Assembly (NCBI GenBank): GCA_016771945.1
Contig: QZLF01000003.1
Span: 496,001 to 560,000 of the forward strand
Reading direction: 5' to 3'
Length of the DNA: 64,000 bases
DNA from: Candidatus Leucobacter sulfamidivorax
Lineage (GTDB): Bacteria; Actinomycetota; Actinomycetes; Actinomycetales; Microbacteriaceae
The notes under the pieces were generated by a model. The model was given only the letters and a program-made list of their open reading frames with translations. It was not told where the DNA came from and searched no databases. How positions within the stretch are numbered: the first letter of the stretch is position 1; every line of letters starts with the position of its first letter. Below are positions 1 through 7,832 of this stretch, piece by piece. The translations under genes were made by a program, and so were the position numbers.

Positions 1-516
1 GAGCGGCGACGGGAGCGCCAGCGATGCCAGTTCGCCCTGCTGCACGTCGACGGCCAGGTTGCCGGAGGTGTCGTTGCTGCGCGTGTCGATCAGGAGCGTC
101 GCGCTGCCGTCCTCGGCGAAGCGGATGGTCGGGTTCGCCATCACCATGTTGAGGATGCCCCCGTGCCCGGTGAAGGTGATCGTGCCCGTGAACAAGACCT
201 CGCCCGCTCCGGTGGCGGAGTCGATCTCGCCGGTGGCGCCCGTCCAGTTGAAGCTCGGGGTCTCGTAGCCGGCCCCGTCGCTGACCTCCCAGCCGCCGTT
301 GGCGATGGTGCTCGTGATGTACGAGCGGAAGCTCTCCTTGACGCCCCAGACCAGGCTGCCGCCGCTCACCTCGCAGCTCGTGTCCGAGGTCAGGGTGACG
401 TGCGGGGTTGCGGGGGCCGGGGTCTCCGGGGCGACGGCCGTGGCGGCGGGCGCCGCGAGCAGTCCGGTGGCCAGCGCTGCTCCGGCGATGACGCCCAGGC
501 TCGCGATTCGCTTCAT
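1..516 (-). CDS. HtaA-domain secreted protein, C-terminus beyond window edge
   Basis: Open from the ATG at 516 to the left edge, so the C-terminus is missing. The first 172 codons give a Sec signal peptide (MKRIASLGVIAGAALATG, cleavage likely after ATA) and then one HtaA-type domain whose start reads GGSLVWGVKESFRSYI, matching the WG-K-sFR-Y pattern of haem-binding HtaA domains of Corynebacterium. The downstream FTGHGGILNMVMANPTIRF stretch is the usual second half of the domain. It lies downstream of a larger HtaA protein on the same strand, separated by a hairpin terminator, so the two probably form a haem-acquisition locus. Haem binding is inferred from family. Confidence 0.8.
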   Translation of the reverse strand, partial: MKRIASLGVIAGAALATGLLAAPAATAVAPETPAPATPHVTLTSDTSCEVSGGSLVWGVKESFRSYITSTIANGGWEVSDGAGYETPSFNWTGATGEIDSATGAGEVLFTGTITFTGHGGILNMVMANPTIRFAEDGSATLLIDTRSNDTSGNLAVDVQQGELASLALPSPL

Positions 517-558
517 GGTCGGGTGTTCCCTTCTCGAACTCTCGAAATCGTGAAAGGG

Positions 559-591
559 GGCGGCGCCCGGGGTCAACGCCCGGGCACCGCC
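559..591 (-). terminator. Hairpin between the two HtaA genes
   Basis: A 13-bp stem with one mismatch (559-571 with 579-591, core GCCCGGG/CCCGGGC) lies between the stop of the large HtaA gene and the start of the next. On the minus strand it is followed by a short pyrimidine stretch (CCTTTC), a weak U-tract. Confidence 0.6.
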
Positions 592-614
592 CTCATCTCA
601 GTGCCGCGACGATC

Positions 615-3600
615 CTACGCGAGCTCGCGGCTGCGGCGCAGGCGCAGGGCGCCGAAGCCGAGCAGCAGGGCCAGGCCCGCGATGCTGAGCAGCGCGATGC
701 TCATGTCGCCGTTCGAGCCGGTCTTGGCCAGCTCGACCGGATCGGTCGTCGCGTCGCAGGGCACCTCGCCGCCGAGCGACACCGAGAACGACACGGGGTC
801 GAGCGCGGTGCCGGCCGGGTAGAAGCCGGCGAAGGCCTGCGCACCCGCGGCGGTCAGCGTCGCGGAGGCTCCGCTGACCGAGAGCGCGTCGCCGCCGATC
901 GCCGGGCCCCTGAACGACAGGTTCGCGAAGGCCACCACGCCGTTCACCGCGGCGGCGCCGCTGGTGCTCGTCGAGCTGACATGGGCGAACAGCACGCCGG
1001 TGCCGGGACCGGTGATCTGCACGCTCGGGTTGGACAGCTGGAAGTTCAGCAGGCCGCCGTGACCGGTCGCGGTGATCGCGCCCGAGAAGTTGGCCCGTCC
1101 GATGCCGCCGTCGTTCACGTTGAACGCGCCGCCGCTGGCCGCGAAGCTGCCGCCGGAGAAGGTGCCGTTCGCGATCGGGCCCTGCACGTAGCTGCGGAAC
1201 GACTCCTTCAGCCCCCACTGGAGGCTGCCGCCGGTCACCGCGCGGGCGACGCAGACCGACTGACCGGAGCCGCCGCTTCCGCTCGTTGCCGCGATGACCG
1301 TGAAGCCCGCGGAGGCGGTGCGGCCGAACTCGTCGGTGAAGATCACCTCGTGCTCGCCCAGGGCGAAGTCGGTAGGCACCGTCCACGAGGCGCGGGCGAC
1401 GCCGTCGAAGCCGGCGGTCACCGGAGCGAGCACCACGGGATCGGAGTGGATCTCCACACCGACCGACGCGCCGGCGCGGAACTGGCGCCCGCTGAACTCG
1501 ATCTTCTGCCCCTGCTCCACGGTCGCAAGACCGTCGATCTGAGCGATCGGATCGGCGAGCTGCCACGAGAGCGAGATCGGCTCGGGCGCCTTGTTCGGGT
1601 CGCCCGCCGCACCGCTCGCGTAGTAGAAGCTGCGGATCGCGGAGGGCACCTGCAGCACGAAGGCGTTGGACCACGCATCCTCGAAGGCTGTGCCGTCCTT
1701 CACCGCCCAGCTGCCCGCCGCTGTGGTGCCCTCGTAGGCGAGGGGGGCTTCGATGCCGAACGAATCAACGTCGAGCCCCGGGAAATCGGCGCCGCTGACG
1801 GCGGCGATCACGGTACGGGCCGAGGTGTTCTCGTTCAGTGCTCCGGTGCCGGCGCGCACTCCGGCGCTCCAGGCGCCGTTGCCGGCCGCATCGATCGTCA
1901 GCACGGGATCGACGAGCTCGATCCACTGGCCGTGCGTCGGGAAGAAGCTCTGGTAGGCCTCGACTCGCATGGTGCCGGTGAAGGCGATGCTTGCGCAACC
2001 CTCGCTGACGGTGGCGGTGCCGCCGCTCAGCACGAAGTCGGCGCCGTCGACGGAGATGTTGCCGCCGCCGAACTTCGGCCAGTTGATGCCGCCGCCGGTG
2101 TGCGCGGGCGAGTTTCCGTAGGCGCTCCAGGCCCACCGCGCGGCAACGCCGGTCAGCGTCTCGCTCTCCTCAGCCGTCGGCGTGCACGCCGCGGGCTGCG
2201 CGGGATCGACCACACCGTAGTTGGCGGTGGCCGTCGACTCGCTGTCGGAATAGGCGTTGCTGGAGGTGAACTCGGCGCGGAAGGTGTGACCGCCCGCGGC
2301 GAGGGTGACCGGCAGGGTTGCCACACCGTTCACTGTGCCGGCCTCGCCCAGGGAGACCTCGGTGCCGGTCACGGCGGAGGTTCCGAAGAACTCGACCGTG
2401 CCCTCCGTCGATGCCACGGGGGCGACGGTCGCGGTCAGCGTCGTCTCGTTGCCGAGCACCTGCGGGGCCGCGGGGCTCACCGCGAGGGTGGTGCTGGAGA
2501 TCGCCGGCCAGGTGAAGTCGACGTTCAGCGGCAGGGCGCCCTTATTGCCATTGGCCGCGCTCGTGCCGGTTCGCGTGTAGTACGCGCGCTGGTCAGGATC
2601 GAGCGCCCACACGAAGGGATTCGACCACGCATCGGTGTAGCTCGCGTGCCAGGTACCCTGCGGCACCGTCCCCGCGAAGCCGAAGTTCAGCGCGGTGTCG
2701 ACCGAGTCGCCCGGAGCGAAGCTGGCGCCCGCGGAACCGGTCGCCACCGTCACCGGGCCATCGCTCTCGAAGGTGTTGCCGGCCGACCACGAGCGAACCA
2801 CTGCCTGCCATACCGCACTTCCATCGGCGGCGATGAAGATGGTCGGATCCTCGATCTCAACCCAGTTGGTTCCACCGTGCAGAGTCAGGCGCGCGGTGCC
2901 CTCGAAGGTGATCTCGGCACAATCCGCCGTGGCTCGGACTACGCCATCACTGAAAACGTGATTGGTACCAGAGACGGTCACGTCACCCGTGCCCGTGCGC
3001 ACCGGGTTGAAGAAAGTCATATCGATGAAGTACTGCGACCAGCCCCAGCTCGCAGAGGCCGTGTCGGGGCTCGTCACCGTGCCGCTCGGCACGGTGCAGT
3101 GCGCAGCGGGAGTGATGTCGACGACGTTGTAGTTGGCCGTCGTCGTGCCCTCGCTCGTGATGAAGTCGGCCTGGTTCGCCGGACGATAGACCGCGGCGAA
3201 GGTGAAGCCGCCCTGCGGCAGTGCGCTGGTGTTCAGCGTCGCGATGCCCTCCTCGTCGACGGTGCCGTTGCCCAGAAGCACGCGCTCCGTGGTCCCCGCG
3301 GCGACCGAGTAGAAGTCGACCGTACCGGTCGGAGTGCCGGAGTCGGCCGCGACAGTCGCGCTGAGCGCGACCGGGGAGCTGAGCGCAACAGGGGCCGCCG
3401 GGGTGGGCGCACTCACCGTAGTGGTCGTGGCGACCGCAGTGTCGGGGATTTCGACCGTCACCAGCGACGCGTCGGAGGTCGAGGGCAGGTAGAGCTGCCC
3501 CGCCTCCGGTGTGAAGGTGGCGGTGATGCTGTGCTCTCCGACCGCCAGCGCGGAGGTCGAGATGCTGGCGCCGCCGCCCGAGACGATCTCGGTGCCGAGT

Positions 3601-4391
3601 TCCTCGGTGCCGTCGAAGAAGGTGACAGTGCCTGGCACCGTGCCCGGCGTGACGGTCGCGGTGAGGGTGACCTCGGTGTTCACGTCGACGGTGCCGTTCG
3701 GAAGAACGCTCAGCGAGGTACTGGTCGCAGCCAGCGCCTGCTCGTAGTTGAAGCTGAAGCTGACCGGGTCCATCGGAGTGCCGACGGGGTAGGAGCCGAA
3801 AGCCTCTTCGGTGCCCTCGGCGGCCGTCGCCGTGGCGCCGGAGACGGTGACGACTCCGCCGGCCACGTTCGAAGAGCCGATGGCGAAGGTGACCATCGTC
3901 TTCGTAGTCGTCGGAACGGCACGCACAGGGTCAACGTAGGTTCCGGTGATGGTTCCCGTTCCGCTGCTCAGATCGAAGGCCACGACGAGATCGCTGAGGG
4001 TCACGTCGATGCCGTGGCTCGGGAAAGTCCACCTGATCCCGCCCTGGGCGGTGAAGCTGCCCGTCTGAGTCGTCTCGTCATAGCTGCCGATGCCTGCCGT
4101 ACCCCAGTTGTAGGGCGCCGGCGTCGCACTTGCGGGAGCCGTGAAGAAGATTCCGCCGCCGGGGTTCGGCCCCGCAACCATACCTGCAATGTAGTTGCGC
4201 CACCCTTCCTTCACCCCCCAGTCGAGACTCGCGTTCGTGACATCGCCCTCGGCCGCATGCGCGACCGTCGGAACAACGAAGAGGCCGCTGACCGCGACCA
4301 GAAGGGTGGTGACTACTGCGAGCAGACGCGACGATGTTCTGCGTCGGGCTCGCGGAGCGGCGGTACTCACGATGTGAGATTCTCCATTCAT
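615..4391 (-). CDS. Large HtaA-domain, sortase-anchored haem-binding surface protein
   Basis: 1258 residues. An Arg-rich signal peptide ends near VAHAAEG. Four HtaA-like units follow, recognisable by their starts: LDWGVKEGWRNYIAG near residue 55, WGWSQYFIDM near 450, WAWSAYGNS near 745 and LQWGLKESFRSYVQG near 1040. Between them are bacterial Ig-like repeats of the TVTFFDGTEELG / TGTVDFYSV kind. The C-terminus has a sortase-like LAKTG motif, a hydrophobic segment and a basic RLRRSREL tail, so the protein is probably linked to the cell wall. HtaA proteins of Corynebacterium bind haem at the surface. An iron-box palindrome lies upstream. The start could be the ATG at 4391 or the GTG seven codons later, which also has an upstream GGAG. 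Confidence 0.85.
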   Translation of the reverse strand: MNGESHIVSTAAPRARRRTSSRLLAVVTTLLVAVSGLFVVPTVAHAAEGDVTNASLDWGVKEGWRNYIAGMVAGPNPGGGIFFTAPASATPAPYNWGTAGIGSYDETTQTGSFTAQGGIRWTFPSHGIDVTLSDLVVAFDLSSGTGTITGTYVDPVRAVPTTTKTMVTFAIGSSNVAGGVVTVSGATATAAEGTEEAFGSYPVGTPMDPVSFSFNYEQALAATSTSLSVLPNGTVDVNTEVTLTATVTPGTVPGTVTFFDGTEELGTEIVSGGGASISTSALAVGEHSITATFTPEAGQLYLPSTSDASLVTVEIPDTAVATTTTVSAPTPAAPVALSSPVALSATVAADSGTPTGTVDFYSVAAGTTERVLLGNGTVDEEGIATLNTSALPQGGFTFAAVYRPANQADFITSEGTTTANYNVVDITPAAHCTVPSGTVTSPDTASASWGWSQYFIDMTFFNPVRTGTGDVTVSGTNHVFSDGVVRATADCAEITFEGTARLTLHGGTNWVEIEDPTIFIAADGSAVWQAVVRSWSAGNTFESDGPVTVATGSAGASFAPGDSVDTALNFGFAGTVPQGTWHASYTDAWSNPFVWALDPDQRAYYTRTGTSAANGNKGALPLNVDFTWPAISSTTLAVSPAAPQVLGNETTLTATVAPVASTEGTVEFFGTSAVTGTEVSLGEAGTVNGVATLPVTLAAGGHTFRAEFTSSNAYSDSESTATANYGVVDPAQPAACTPTAEESETLTGVAARWAWSAYGNSPAHTGGGINWPKFGGGNISVDGADFVLSGGTATVSEGCASIAFTGTMRVEAYQSFFPTHGQWIELVDPVLTIDAAGNGAWSAGVRAGTGALNENTSARTVIAAVSGADFPGLDVDSFGIEAPLAYEGTTAAGSWAVKDGTAFEDAWSNAFVLQVPSAIRSFYYASGAAGDPNKAPEPISLSWQLADPIAQIDGLATVEQGQKIEFSGRQFRAGASVGVEIHSDPVVLAPVTAGFDGVARASWTVPTDFALGEHEVIFTDEFGRTASAGFTVIAATSGSGGSGQSVCVARAVTGGSLQWGLKESFRSYVQGPIANGTFSGGSFAASGGAFNVNDGGIGRANFSGAITATGHGGLLNFQLSNPSVQITGPGTGVLFAHVSSTSTSGAAAVNGVVAFANLSFRGPAIGGDALSVSGASATLTAAGAQAFAGFYPAGTALDPVSFSVSLGGEVPCDATTDPVELAKTGSNGDMSIALLSIAGLALLLGFGALRLRRSRELA

Positions 4392-4439
4392 CAGGGCAGG
4401 GGACGGGCTCGGCTGGATATGCCGGCATGCTGAACGGAT

Positions 4440-4453
4440 TTAGGCAGACCTAA
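4440..4453. promoter_or_regulatory. DtxR/IdeR-like iron box
   Basis: TTAGG-CAGA-CCTAA, a perfect 5-bp palindrome matching the core of DtxR/IdeR operators (TTAGGnTAGnCTAACCTAA type). It lies about 50 bp upstream of the HtaA gene start. Iron-dependent repression of this haem-uptake gene is the natural reading. Confidence 0.65.
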
Positions 4454-4467
4454 GTCTGGTCAGACTT
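4452..4467. promoter_or_regulatory. Second palindrome beside the iron box
   Basis: AAGTCTG-GT-CAGACTT is a perfect 7-bp inverted repeat directly next to the iron box, and a further half-site AGTCTG occurs about 10 bp on. It may bind a second regulator. No family is assigned. Confidence 0.4.
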
Positions 4468-4723
4468 CCAATAGTCTGATGTATTTCATCTGACGTTGCA
4501 AGTCCGGGCCATCGCCGCACCTTTCTTTTTCCTTGCGTGATCCCGGTCGTGGTTGAGTGGCATAAGCGGTTCCGCGCTGCCGAGCAGGGAGGTCATCGAA
4601 TAGGCGAACCGGAACCGGGCACCGCAGGCATCCGAGCCGGTCCGCGGCGCCGACTGCGCACGGGCTGCACCCAGCCCGCACGTCTAGCCTGGGACCATCT
4701 GCGAACTCGCGAAAGGAACGATC

Positions 4724-5293
4724 CTGGACGTCGAGCACACCCCTTCCGGCGAGCGGCCCGCACTCGCCGCCCTCCGCGCACGGCGCTCCCACTCGCGCGT
4801 CACCGACGAGGCGCCGAGCGAAGAGCAGCTCGCGGAGATGGTCGCGGCGATGGCGAGCATCGCCGACCATTCGGGCCTGCGCCCCTGGCGCGTCATCGCG
4901 CTGCGGGGCGACGCCCGGAAGCGACTCGGCCGGGCACTCGCCAAGGCGAACGGCACCCGCGCCGAGAAGGGAATCGCGAAGGCCTGCCGAGCGCCGCTGG
5001 TGCTGACGGTCGTAGTGAGCCCGCACAAGACCAAGAAGATCCCGCTGTGGGAGCAGGAGGCCGTCGCCTCGGGCGTCGCCCATTCGCTCGGACTTCTCCT
5101 GCACGAGGCCGGGTGGGGCTCGATGTGGCGCACCGGTGCGCCGGCCCGCTCGAAGGTGATGCGACGCGCGCTCGGGCTGGGCAAGCGCGAGTACCTGCTC
5201 GGCTGGATCTACGTGGGAGGGATCCCCGATCGGGACAGGAAGTCGAAGCCACGCAAGCCGCTCGACCTCTCCCGCCATCTCACGGAGCTCTGA
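4724..5293 (+). CDS. Nitroreductase-family protein
   Basis: The coding frame is open from 4688 and homology-like sequence begins before the first ATG (4838): ALRARRSHSRVTDEAPSEEQ is the usual nitroreductase N-terminus (RRS-R-F---P---). No ATG, GTG or TTG exists upstream in frame, so a CTG start at 4724 behind AAAGGA (6-nt spacing) is proposed, giving about 189 residues. The remainder, with ADHSGLRPWRVIAL and the SLGLLLHEAGWGSMWRTG segment, fits FMN-dependent NAD(P)H oxidoreductases. Substrate unknown. If translation really begins at 4838, the protein lacks part of the FMN-binding N-terminus. Confidence 0.75.
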   Translation: MDVEHTPSGERPALAALRARRSHSRVTDEAPSEEQLAEMVAAMASIADHSGLRPWRVIALRGDARKRLGRALAKANGTRAEKGIAKACRAPLVLTVVVSPHKTKKIPLWEQEAVASGVAHSLGLLLHEAGWGSMWRTGAPARSKVMRRALGLGKREYLLGWIYVGGIPDRDRKSKPRKPLDLSRHLTEL

Positions 5294-5348
5294 CCGGGCG
5301 TATGGTGGTACCGGACGGAGAAGCGGATCGGAGCACAGGAGGCAGGCC

Positions 5349-5783
5349 ATGAGCACCTCGATCGACGACGGTGACGGCTACGAGTTCGCGCTGAGCGACG
5401 CGGAATGGCGCGAGCGGCTGGACCCCGAGGAGTACGCGATCCTGCGCCAGGCCGCCACCGAGCGGCCCGGCACGGGCGAACTGCTCGAGGAGTGGGGCGA
5501 CGGCGTCTACAGCTGCCGCGCCTGCGGCAACGAGCTCTTCAAGAGCGGAACGAAGTTCCAGTCGCACTGCGGCTGGCCGAGCTTCTACGAGAGCGTGCGT
5601 CCCGAGGCGGTCCAGCTGCTCGAGGACACGAGCCTCGGCATGACCCGCACCGAGGTGCGCTGCGCGCGGTGCGGATCGCATCTCGGCCACGTCTTCCCCG
5701 ACGGCTTCGGCACGCCCACCGGCGACCGCTACTGCATGAACTCGCTCGCCCTGTCGTTCGATCCCGACGACGAGGCCGCGTAA
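5349..5783 (+). CDS. msrB: Peptide methionine (R)-S-oxide reductase MsrB
   Basis: 144 residues, normal MsrB length. It repairs methionine-R-sulfoxide in cytoplasmic proteins using thioredoxin. Two CxxC zinc pairs (CRACG and CARCG) and the catalytic cysteine (RYCMNSLAL, Cys129) are present, with the family motif SHCGWPSFYE in between. A good ribosome binding site (GGAGGCAGGCC) precedes the ATG. It follows the nitroreductase-like gene by 55 bp in the same direction and may be co-transcribed. Confidence 0.95.
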   Translation: MSTSIDDGDGYEFALSDAEWRERLDPEEYAILRQAATERPGTGELLEEWGDGVYSCRACGNELFKSGTKFQSHCGWPSFYESVRPEAVQLLEDTSLGMTRTEVRCARCGSHLGHVFPDGFGTPTGDRYCMNSLALSFDPDDEAA

Positions 5784-5942
5784 CCGACTCGTCGGGATCG
5801 CGCGGTTTCATTCGCCGCCCACAACACGGTCCCCCCTGGGGTTCAGCTGACCTATCCACAGATTTCAAATAGCGACGGAAAAGATACCGTCAAGCTGGCT
5901 ACCTTGCTTGCAGAAGGGTTGAGGACCCTCCAGAATCGAGGT

Positions 5943-6305
5943 ATGCACGTGTCCCCGGATGTCATCGGCGTGATCATCGCCGTATTCGGCGCCGCCGCCA
6001 CGATATTCGGCGGGATCTGGGCGGTCATGACGCGTATGATGGCACGTTTCGAGAACCGGATCGAGCAGCGCATGGATCTGCGCTTCGAGCAGGTCGACAG
6101 ACGCTTCGACCAGGTCGACAAGCGCTTCGAGCAAGTGGATGCGCGCTTCGAGCAGATGGACAAGCGCTTCGACCGGATGGACGCGCAATTCGATCGGCTT
6201 CAAGCCGAGCTTCGCGAGGTCAGCGGCGATGCCGTGGACATGAAGGTGCGGATCGCCCGACTCGAAGGGCCGCGGCCGAGCCTGCTCTCGGTCCGGCCCG
6301 GCTGA
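5943..6305 (+). CDS. Membrane-anchored coiled-coil protein with heptad repeats
   Basis: 120 residues from the ATG at 5943. An N-terminal transmembrane helix (VIGVIIAVFGAAATIFGGIW) is followed by near-identical seven-residue repeats (RFEQVDR, RFDQVDK, RFEQVDA, RFEQMDK, RFDRMDA, QFDRL), encoded by a 21-bp DNA repeat, and a further helix. The layout predicts a cytoplasmic parallel coiled coil on a membrane anchor. Similar short proteins are common and uncharacterised. Repeat number may vary between strains. Confidence 0.75.
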   Translation: MHVSPDVIGVIIAVFGAAATIFGGIWAVMTRMMARFENRIEQRMDLRFEQVDRRFDQVDKRFEQVDARFEQMDKRFDRMDAQFDRLQAELREVSGDAVDMKVRIARLEGPRPSLLSVRPG

Positions 6306-6334
6306 GCGCGACCGTTACGGGCGGAAGGGCGGCG

Positions 6335-7285
6335 TCAGGAAACCGCGCGGACCCGCCTCGGCAGCGCGGCGATCACCACCGCTGCGAGCGCGACCGTGGC
6401 ACCCGCCAGCAGCCCCGGGGTCACCCCGTCCGCCAGCGGCAGGCCCGCCTCGAACGCCACCGCCGCGACGAGCTGACCGGCCACGTTCGACATGCTGAGC
6501 AGCAGCACGCCGGCCGTGCGCACGAGGAGCGCCGCGACGCCGATGAAGACCACTCCCACCGCGCCGCCGATGTAGAGCAGCGGATCGCTCGGCCACGCGG
6601 CGGGCCAGCCGTGCACCGCCACGGAGATCACCGCGAGCACCAGCAGCACGCACATCCCGACCACGAAATTGATGAGGGTGGCGACGATGGCGCTCTGCGC
6701 CGCCGCTCGCACGATCCCGTTCATCGCGGACTGCCAGGCCACCCCGACGCCCGCGATCACCGGCACGACGACGAGCCACAGCTGCTCGGCCCCGCCGAAC
6801 AGGTCGGCGAGCACTGACAGCACCACGGCCACGACCGCGAGTGCGGCGCCGAGCATGCGCTGGATCGTCGGTTCCACCCGACCGCCCGGTCCGAGACCCA
6901 GCCGGTCCATGACGAGCCCGCCCGTCACCTGGCCCGCGACGACGCCGACGGTGAAGAGCGCGAGCCCGATCACCGAGGCCACGAGACCCTGGCCCAGCAC
7001 GAAGAACGCGCCGCACAGGCCTCCGGTGAGCGCCCAGACCGGCAGATGCCGACGGCCCACCTCTGTCCGCACCCGGCGCAGTCCGTTCCGGGCCGTGGGC
7101 GAGGCGAGCGTGATGAGCACGAGGATCACGAGGCCGGATCCGAACGAGACTGCCGCGGTCAGGTATCCGTCGCCGATCGCCTGGCTCAGGCCGCCGTTGA
7201 TGCGCGACTGCGCCGCGACCAGAGCCCCGGCGAGCCCCGAGCCGACGAGCGCGATCCACACGGGAAGGCGAGGTTTCTGCGGCAC
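6335..7285 (-). CDS. DMT-superfamily transporter (YdcZ/DUF606 type, duplicated)
   Basis: 316 residues with about ten predicted transmembrane helices and two similar halves. The first begins VWIALVGSGLAGALVAAQSRINGGLSQ and the second contains VIAGVGVAWQSAMNGIVRAAAQS, with the QSxxNG signature in each. This matches the fused form of the DUF606/YdcZ family of drug/metabolite transporters. Substrate unknown. Divergent from the 2TM gene to its right. Confidence 0.8.
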   Translation of the reverse strand: MPQKPRLPVWIALVGSGLAGALVAAQSRINGGLSQAIGDGYLTAAVSFGSGLVILVLITLASPTARNGLRRVRTEVGRRHLPVWALTGGLCGAFFVLGQGLVASVIGLALFTVGVVAGQVTGGLVMDRLGLGPGGRVEPTIQRMLGAALAVVAVVLSVLADLFGGAEQLWLVVVPVIAGVGVAWQSAMNGIVRAAAQSAIVATLINFVVGMCVLLVLAVISVAVHGWPAAWPSDPLLYIGGAVGVVFIGVAALLVRTAGVLLLSMSNVAGQLVAAVAFEAGLPLADGVTPGLLAGATVALAAVVIAALPRRVRAVS

Positions 7286-7358
7286 CAGACCACCCTAGTG
7301 CAGCCCGGGCATCGCCGGAACGGTGTACAGACCCGCCCTCCTCCGTTAGTTTGGAGGC

Positions 7359-7631
7359 ATGGACGAGGACATTCGAGAGGCCGCGCGCAAGCGCATCAAG
7401 GCGAAGCGCGACTTCTGGGGCATGGTGATCATCTTTGTGGTGATCACGGTCCTGCTGAACGTGCTCTGGCTCATCGGCGGGTACCAGCAGTACTACTGGC
7501 CCATGTGGCCGATGATCGGCTTCGCGCTCGCGACCGTGTTCACGGCGTTCAACGTCTACGGCCCCGGAGGCCGCCCGATCACCGACGAGGCGGTCGACCG
7601 CGAGGTGCGCAAGCTCAAGGGCGGCGACTGA
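7359..7631 (+). CDS. Small 2TM-domain membrane protein
   Basis: 90 residues. A basic amphipathic start (DEDIREAARKRIKAKRDFWG) is followed by two transmembrane helices separated by GGYQQYYWPMWP, then a charged tail. This matches the 2TM domain family of unknown function. It is the last chromosomal gene before the prophage. Confidence 0.75.
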   Translation: MDEDIREAARKRIKAKRDFWGMVIIFVVITVLLNVLWLIGGYQQYYWPMWPMIGFALATVFTAFNVYGPGGRPITDEAVDREVRKLKGGD

Positions 7632-7642
7632 CTGCGTCCGGC

Positions 7643-7664
7643 GGTTCGAGTCCGGCAGGCAGCT
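7643..7664 (+). other. tRNA 3'-end-like remnant, opposite orientation to attL
   Basis: A 22-nt segment (GGTTCGAGTCCGGCAGGCAGCT) matches the T-loop and 3' acceptor strand of the tRNA-Thr at attR in 20 of 22 positions, but on the plus strand. It is followed by the hairpin at 7674. It could be debris of an older tRNA gene or of an earlier integration event. Confidence 0.35.
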
Positions 7665-7673
7665 TACGCAAAA

Positions 7674-7695
7674 GGGGCCCGCTTTCGCGGGCCCC
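7674..7695 (-). terminator. Intrinsic terminator of the original tRNA-Thr gene
   Basis: A perfect 9-bp stem (GGGGCCCGC, 7674-7682, with 7687-7695) has a 4-nt loop and, on the minus strand, a TTTT tail. It sits directly 3' of the tRNA half left at attL, so it terminated the uninterrupted tRNA-Thr gene before the phage inserted. Confidence 0.8.
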
Positions 7696-7700
7696 GGCGT

Positions 7701-7744
7701 GAGCCGCCTGTCGGACTCGAACCGACCACCTGCAGTTTACAAGG
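7701..7744 (-). repeat. attL core (3' part of tRNA-Thr)
   Basis: 44 bp identical to 46872-46915, covering the tRNA from the anticodon loop to the first base after the discriminator. The host-derived 3' flank here reads T-CAC, so the original chromosomal gene did not encode CCA. On the phage side the sequence continues with an in-frame extension of the repressor reading frame to a TAA at 7794-7796. Confidence 0.95.
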
Positions 7745-7832
7745 TGACCACTTGGGCGAAGTCATCGACATGTTCACCTGGAAATCCATTGCCTAACCCT
7801 CACCACGCCAAGCCCCTAAGCGTGAATGTCCT

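Noticed and set aside
981-4433. 1150-residue plus-strand frame opposite the HtaA gene
   Set aside because: Arg/Gly-rich shadow of a high-GC gene; the minus strand has clear HtaA and Ig-like domains.
4460-5356. Minus-strand 298-residue frame opposite the nitroreductase gene
   Set aside because: Arg-rich shadow; the plus strand has nitroreductase motifs.
5943-6190. Heptad-encoding 21-bp DNA repeat as a CRISPR array
   Set aside because: The units are contiguous and coding, without spacers. No CRISPR array was seen in the window.
7701-7744. attL as a second complete tRNA-Thr gene
   Set aside because: Only the 3' part is present; the 5' half lies at attR.
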